From Idiomarina loihiensis (GTDB lineage: Bacteria > Pseudomonadota > Gammaproteobacteria > Enterobacterales > Alteromonadaceae), in assembly GCF_024584785.1 (NCBI RefSeq), contig NZ_CP074112.1:310001-374000 (forward strand): DNA of 64,000 nucleotides, given 5' to 3'. Each line of letters begins with the position of its first letter. Position 1 is the stretch's first letter. Shown here in pieces: positions 56,254-64,000 of the stretch. The notes beneath the pieces were generated by a model that saw only the letters and a program-made list of their open reading frames with translations, did no database searches and was not told the origin of the DNA. The translations under genes and the position numbers were made by a program.

Positions 56254-56655
56254 ATGCGCCATCGTAAGAGTGGTCGTCAACTCAACCGCAACAGCAGCCA
56301 TCGCAAAGCGATGTTCAGCAATATGGCAAGCTCTTTGGTTCGTCACGAAGTGATTAAAACCACTTTGCCTAAAGCAAAAGAATTGCGTCGTGTAATTGAA
56401 CCGCTAATCACATTAGCGAAGCAAGATAGCGTTGCAAATCGCCGTTTGGCTTTTGCTCGCACTCGCGATCAAGAAGTTGTTGGCAAGCTGTTTAACGAAT
56501 TAGGCCCGCGTTATCAAGAACGCGCTGGTGGTTACACTCGTATTTTGAAGTGTGGCTTCCGCGCTGGCGACAACGCACCAATGGCTTACGTTGAATTAGT
56601 TGATCGTCCAGAAGTAGATGCTACTGAAGCTGAAGAAGTTGCAGTAGAAGAATAA
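56254..56655 (+). CDS. rplQ: 50S ribosomal protein L17
   Basis: The 133-residue L17 begins [20 protein letters not shown] and has a Glu-rich tail. It is the last gene of the alpha operon, followed by a strong terminator. Confidence 0.98.
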   Translation: MRHRKSGRQLNRNSSHRKAMFSNMASSLVRHEVIKTTLPKAKELRRVIEPLITLAKQDSVANRRLAFARTRDQEVVGKLFNELGPRYQERAGGYTRILKCGFRAGDNAPMAYVELVDRPEVDATEAEEVAVEE

Positions 56656-56680
56656 GTTCTGTTTATACAGCACTTAAACA

Positions 56681-56713
56681 AAAAGCCGAGATGTTATGCA
56701 TCTCGGCTTTTTT
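56681..56713 (+). terminator. Rho-independent terminator of the alpha operon
   Basis: GCCGAGATG (56685-56693) pairs with CATCTCGGC (56699-56707) around a five-base loop, followed by a run of Ts. A-run and T-run extend the stem, so it may work on both strands. Confidence 0.93.
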
Positions 56714-56771
56714 GTATTTTATAGTTTGCTTTTTGCTAAGGTTATTTCCGAAAAAACACTAAAGTTACCGG

Positions 56772-57569
56772 TTAATCGAGATACTCGGTTTCTGCGATCT
56801 TGTATCTGGTAGCAATCAATTCGAGATCTCCTTCCGGAATACCTGCACGGTGTGCAGATCTTAATAAAGCTACTGCCCGTGCTCGTTCCTGGCTCTCGCT
56901 GTAATCAGTTACTTCTTCTTGAGCTGAATCACCAGCAATAAGGTCAGCTACGGTTTGGCTTAGATACTGAGTTAAGGTAGGTACTGCATCTAATAATGAA
57001 CGCAGTACTAATTCAAAGCGGGTCAGGTCTTCTACATTGGTACCACGGAGAATAGTATCAGCGGTAGCAGGCTCGACCAAAACAGCAACTTTAACGAGTT
57101 CGTGAATCGCGCTAGGGGAGTTATCGCTCGCTAAGTTAACAATAGTGTCCGCATAACTTGGCTCGGCCTCGACTGCAATTTTTACGATATCAGCGGGATC
57201 AGCTATTTGTTGTTGCAGCGCAATACTAACGATTTCACTAGTAAAGGCTGGTTCGGCATGAATTGCAGCGCGCATGATGTGCCGGTAATGCATAGGATAA
57301 CGGTCGAACGCAGCTGCCAAGATAGGAGTTACATGTTGCGGGTAATTGCTTAATAATATTCGAACCGAACGTTGGGAGTTAAAATTGCGGCGTTCATAGT
57401 AGCGATACATTCTTGAGTAAGTTTCTACCAACCGTTGTTGATCTAGATCTTTACCAGCAACTAATTGCTGTTCGGTTGGTTTGATCTCCTGTGCCACAGT
57501 CGGATGAACTGTAGCAGCAAGCATCAAACTCGTTAATGCTATAGATAGGCAACTGACTTTCACGCACAC
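56772..57569 (-). CDS. Secreted helical-repeat protein of unknown function
   Basis: I do not recognise the family of this 265-residue protein. A signal peptide ends near TVAQ (about residue 26). The central part (about 70-190) is built of helix pairs carrying recurring AEP/VEP turns (AAIHAEPAFTSEIV, IAVEAEPSYADTIV, VAVLVEPATADTIL) spaced about 35 residues apart. This suggests a HEAT-like helical repeat in the periplasm. A Gln/Glu-rich region and a helical end follow. It is isolated on the minus strand between the alpha operon and the rRNA operon. Confidence 0.7.
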   Translation of the reverse strand: MCVKVSCLSIALTSLMLAATVHPTVAQEIKPTEQQLVAGKDLDQQRLVETYSRMYRYYERRNFNSQRSVRILLSNYPQHVTPILAAAFDRYPMHYRHIMRAAIHAEPAFTSEIVSIALQQQIADPADIVKIAVEAEPSYADTIVNLASDNSPSAIHELVKVAVLVEPATADTILRGTNVEDLTRFELVLRSLLDAVPTLTQYLSQTVADLIAGDSAQEEVTDYSESQERARAVALLRSAHRAGIPEGDLELIATRYKIAETEYLD

Positions 57570-57919
57570 ACCCCGTTGTTATTGGTACTTAATGTAAGTA
57601 CTGAATATTATTGTTTTTATGCTTATGCAAAGACATTAGCACTGTTTATAGACAATAAATAGATAAAATTCGTTCATTGTGATTAAAAAAAAAGCGATCA
57701 AACAAAAAAGTGAAAAAAGATCTTGCGCCTTTGAATATGATCCTTATAATTCGCCGCCGTTGTCACCGAGAAGTTAGCGGCAGGGTTAAACCGCCAAATA
57801 ACGAGTAGGAAATCAACCAAGGTTCAACTCAGTAAAAGCTGAAAAAAAGATCGAAAAGGATCTTGACCTGAACCAGGGAAAGCGTAAAATACGCATCCCG
57901 CTTCGAAAGCGAAGCGAAC

Positions 57920-57931
57920 GCTCTTTAACAA
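57920..57931 (+). promoter_or_regulatory. BoxA antitermination element, rRNA leader
   Basis: GCTCTTTAACAA matches the boxA core bound by NusB-S10. An identical copy precedes 23S at 60149-60160. Confidence 0.85.
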
Positions 57932-57941
57932 TATACCAAGC

Positions 57942-57964
57942 CAAGCAAACTGTGTGGGCACTTA
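57942..57964 (+). other. 5' strand of the 16S processing stem
   Basis: CTGTGTGGGCACTTA (57950-57964) is complementary, with one G-T pair, to 59657-59671 downstream of 16S. The pairing continues partly through CCAAGCAAA. The stem would be cut by RNase III. Confidence 0.8.
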
Positions 57965-58094
57965 CCGGATTCAGGCAGAGAAGCATCTTCGGATGCAACA
58001 AAGGTCATTAACTTGACCACCTGACTGATTGGAAAAGTGCTTAACAAATTAGATTTTATTAAGTCATTGATTCAATGGGTCGATTAAACACTTT

Positions 58095-59636
<1,542 letters not shown>

Positions 59637-59656
59637 TGAAAAAGCCTTGAAGAAGT

Positions 59657-59679
59657 TAAGTGCTCACACAGATTGCCTG
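59657..59679 (+). other. 3' strand of the 16S processing stem
   Basis: TAAGTGCTCACACAG (59657-59671) pairs with 57950-57964 upstream of 16S to form the RNase III target in the primary transcript. Confidence 0.8.
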
Positions 59680-59706
59680 GTTTGGTAGATGTAACGGATA
59701 GAAACT

Positions 59707-59783
<77 letters not shown>

Positions 59784-59917
59784 CTTCTGCGGTTATGCTG
59801 CGTTGGAAAGCCACTCACATACTGATGTATGCTTCGTGCCTTCCCGCCTTGCCTAACCTTGAAGTTAGTCTTATCGGTTTGTTGGTTTGGTTATTGCGTT
59901 TGGTTTGTTGTTTTTAC

Positions 59918-59945
59918 GAATAACGGCGAACGAATAACGAACAAC
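59918..59945 (+). repeat. Heptanucleotide repeats in the tRNA spacer
   Basis: Four consecutive 7-base units (GAATAAC, GGCGAAC, GAATAAC, GAACAAC) lie between tRNA-Ile and tRNA-Ala. Two more (GAATAAC, GAATCAC) occur after tRNA-Ala at 60069-60082. Confidence 0.75.
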
Positions 59946-59963
59946 GACAGGCCTACGGCCTGT

Positions 59964-60039
59964 GGGGCCATAGCTCAGCTGGGAGAGCGCCTGCCTTGCA
60001 CGCAGGAGGTCAGCGGTTCGATCCCGCTTGGCTCCACCA
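59964..60039 (+). tRNA. alaT: tRNA-Ala (TGC)
   Basis: A 76-base cloverleaf with an encoded CCA end. The anticodon TGC is at 59997-59999. Acceptor GGGGCCA pairs with TGGCTCC (one G-T). Confidence 0.97.
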
Positions 60040-60148
60040 CTTCTTAGTTATCGAACAGCGCAGCGCACGAATAACGAATCACGTTTCTATCCAAAGTTAG
60101 CGATAAACATTCTTACGAGAATCTTTATCAGTAACTTGATGTTACACC

Positions 60149-60160
60149 GCTCTTTAACAA
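60149..60160 (+). promoter_or_regulatory. BoxA element before 23S rRNA
   Basis: GCTCTTTAACAA is identical to the leader boxA at 57920-57931 and is followed by the same AT-rich context. Confidence 0.85.
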
Positions 60161-60292
60161 TATGAACAAGCTGATTGTAATAAAGTAATGAAATGCCACT
60201 CTACTTGAATCCAAAAATGGTAGAGGCGTATCGAACTTGTGTACAGCAAAGAAACAGCCCATAGAGCTCGAATAAACATTTTCGGGTTGTAT

Positions 60293-63174
<2,882 letters not shown>

Positions 63175-63290
63175 ACAACACCGAAGGTGTTTAGGGCTGT
63201 AGCCAAGACATAAGTTCGAGCTTCTACTAGGCTCAACTAGAGTGGTGCATTACGGCACGACAATCAGCGAATTCATATTGTACAAGTTTA

Positions 63291-63408
63291 CGCCTGGCGG
63301 CAATAGCGAAGTGGAACCACCTGATCCATTCCGAACTCAGAAGTGAAACGCTTCCGCGCCGATGGTAGTGTAGGGTCTCCCTATGCGAGAGTAGGTCACC
63401 GCCAGGCA
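63291..63408 (+). rRNA. rrf: 5S ribosomal RNA
   Basis: About 118 bases; the terminal helix GCCTGGCGG pairs with CCGCCAGGC. The CGAAC loop and overall length are typical. Ends are placed by this helix and may be off by one or two bases. Confidence 0.95.
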
Positions 63409-63420
63409 CCAAATACGAAT

Positions 63421-63450
63421 AACCCCTAGCAGCTATGCTAGGGGTTTTTT
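63421..63450 (+). terminator. rRNA operon terminator
   Basis: AACCCCTAGC (63421-63430) pairs with GCTAGGGGTT (63437-63446) around a six-base loop and runs into TTTT. Confidence 0.95.
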
Positions 63451-63537
63451 CGTTGCGCGCTCGCAATCACAACTCATCAATAGTTCAACACCCGCCAACA
63501 GCCAGTAGCAATACCAGTAGCAGTAGCCAATAACTAT

Positions 63538-63614
63538 AGCCAACAGCCAACAGCCAACAGCCAACAGCTAATAGCTAATAGCTAATACCCAATAGCTAAA
63601 ATCCAATAACCATT
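63538..63614 (+). repeat. Tandem heptanucleotide repeat upstream of murB
   Basis: About eleven consecutive 7-base units: AGCCAAC four times, AGCTAAT three times, then drifted copies (ACCCAAT, AGCTAAA, ATCCAAT, AACCATT). Looser copies extend left to about 63500. The tract ends about 20 bases before the murB -10 element. Confidence 0.9.
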
Positions 63615-63650
63615 ATCGACTCTAATCTATTTGCCGTATAATTCCGTTTA
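63613..63650 (+). promoter_or_regulatory. murB promoter, possibly leaderless
   Basis: -10 TATAAT at 63637-63642 ends seven bases before the first ATG (63650), so transcription would start at or next to the start codon. The best -35 is TTATCG at 63613-63618 (18-base spacer). No ribosome binding site is present. Confidence 0.5.
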
Positions 63651-64000
63651 TGATGAATAAAATAGAACAAATTCAGTTACAACAGCTACACACCTTTCGC
63701 CTAAAGGCGATTGGGAGCTGTTGTTATATTCTAAAGAACCGTGAGCAAATAGCGGAGCTAGCAAGCCTAGATGACTATCTCGTGCTGGGTGCTGGTAGCA
63801 ATACGGTTTTTTGTGGCGATTTTGCGGGCACCCTAGTTAAGGTTGAATTGTCTGGTGTTGAATATACTGAACAAGATGATGCGTGGATAATTAAGGCTGC
63901 AGCAGGCACTCATTGGCATAGCTTGGTAGAAGCTACTTTAGCTAAGGGAATTTATGGGTTTGAAAACCTGGCCTTGATTCCAGGTACCGTAGGCGCAGCA
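63650..64000 (+). CDS. murB: UDP-N-acetylenolpyruvoylglucosamine reductase MurB (partial, cut by window end)
   Basis: The first 117 residues of MurB, which reduces the enolpyruvyl group to make UDP-N-acetylmuramic acid using FAD and NADPH. The FAD-binding motif LGAGSNTVF and the ALIPGTVGAA segment are visible. ATG at 63650 or 63653. The rrn-murB order matches enterobacterial rrnB-murB-birA. Confidence 0.93.
   Translation, partial: MMNKIEQIQLQQLHTFRLKAIGSCCYILKNREQIAELASLDDYLVLGAGSNTVFCGDFAGTLVKVELSGVEYTEQDDAWIIKAAAGTHWHSLVEATLAKGIYGFENLALIPGTVGAA

Larger units (their letters stand above)
57570..58094 (+). promoter_or_regulatory. rRNA operon promoter and leader
   Basis: No gene is seen in this stretch. 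The promoter has -35 TTGCGC (57723-57728), a 16-base spacer, -10 TATAAT (57745-57750) and a GC-rich discriminator TCGCCGCCG. It is preceded by long A-tracts (about 57684-57718) that look like an UP element. Transcription should start near 57757. A GATC-containing hairpin (about 57849-57865) and a GCTTCG/CGAAGC hairpin (about 57900-57915) follow in the leader. Confidence 0.85.

Overview
The window is a marine-type gammaproteobacterial chromosome carrying the right-hand end of an SXT/R391-family integrative and conjugative element (ICE). The 16S rRNA, the Mrp sodium/proton antiporter operon, the Flp/Tad pilus locus and the rrn-tRNA-Ile-tRNA-Ala-rrl-rrf-murB order suggest an Alteromonadales-like, salt-adapted organism. 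I cannot name the genus from the sequence alone.

Bases 1 to about 21,000 are ICE. The left part holds conserved backbone genes: a RadC-like protein, a small coupled protein, a P4-type primase with a Toprim domain, and an unrecognised protein. Bases 2,960-10,300 sit where SXT/R391 elements carry variable cargo (hotspot 3, upstream of traF). The cargo here lies entirely on the minus strand: a TetR regulator, an RND-type efflux pair, a small multidrug-export-like membrane protein, and a membrane-bound diguanylate cyclase. Then come the mating-apparatus genes traF-traH-traG and, on the minus strand, eex and the regulatory operon croS - replication-like gene - DUF gene - lytic transglycosylase - setC - setD. 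The CI-like repressor gene setR faces that operon across a four-site operator region. TraG residues 606-608 read P-G-E, the signature I associate with exclusion group S (SXT-like). The element ends inside the 5' end of prfC, the known SXT/R391 target, so the host's release factor 3 is expressed from ICE-supplied upstream sequence.

Bases 21,000-32,600 are ordinary chromosome: prfC, a TatD nuclease, an Smp/YtjB-like membrane protein, serB (short form), radA, a BtuFCD-like ABC importer, an S41 peptidase lipoprotein, nagZ, queC and queE. QueE may start at a rare ATT codon.

Bases 32,700-41,900 form one tightly overlapping plus-strand operon for a compact Tad/Flp pilus: Flp-like pilin, several proteins with class III prepilin-like N termini, RcpC/CpaB, the secretin RcpA/CpaC, the ATPase TadA, TadB, TadC, a DUF192 protein, TadD and an unrecognised membrane-anchored protein. 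TadZ and a prepilin peptidase are absent. It ends tail-to-tail with the Mrp antiporter operon (mrpA/B fusion, C, D, E, F, G), 41,897-47,672.

Bases 48,140-56,655 are the complete spc and alpha ribosomal operons, rplN to rplQ with rpmJ. The S10 operon normally upstream is missing: rplN has its own promoter, whose -10/discriminator matches the rRNA promoter over 11 bases. A secreted helical-repeat protein of unknown role follows on the minus strand. Then comes a full rRNA operon (16S, tRNA-Ile GAT, tRNA-Ala TGC, 23S, 5S) and the start of murB, which has a possible leaderless promoter preceded by a heptanucleotide repeat tract.
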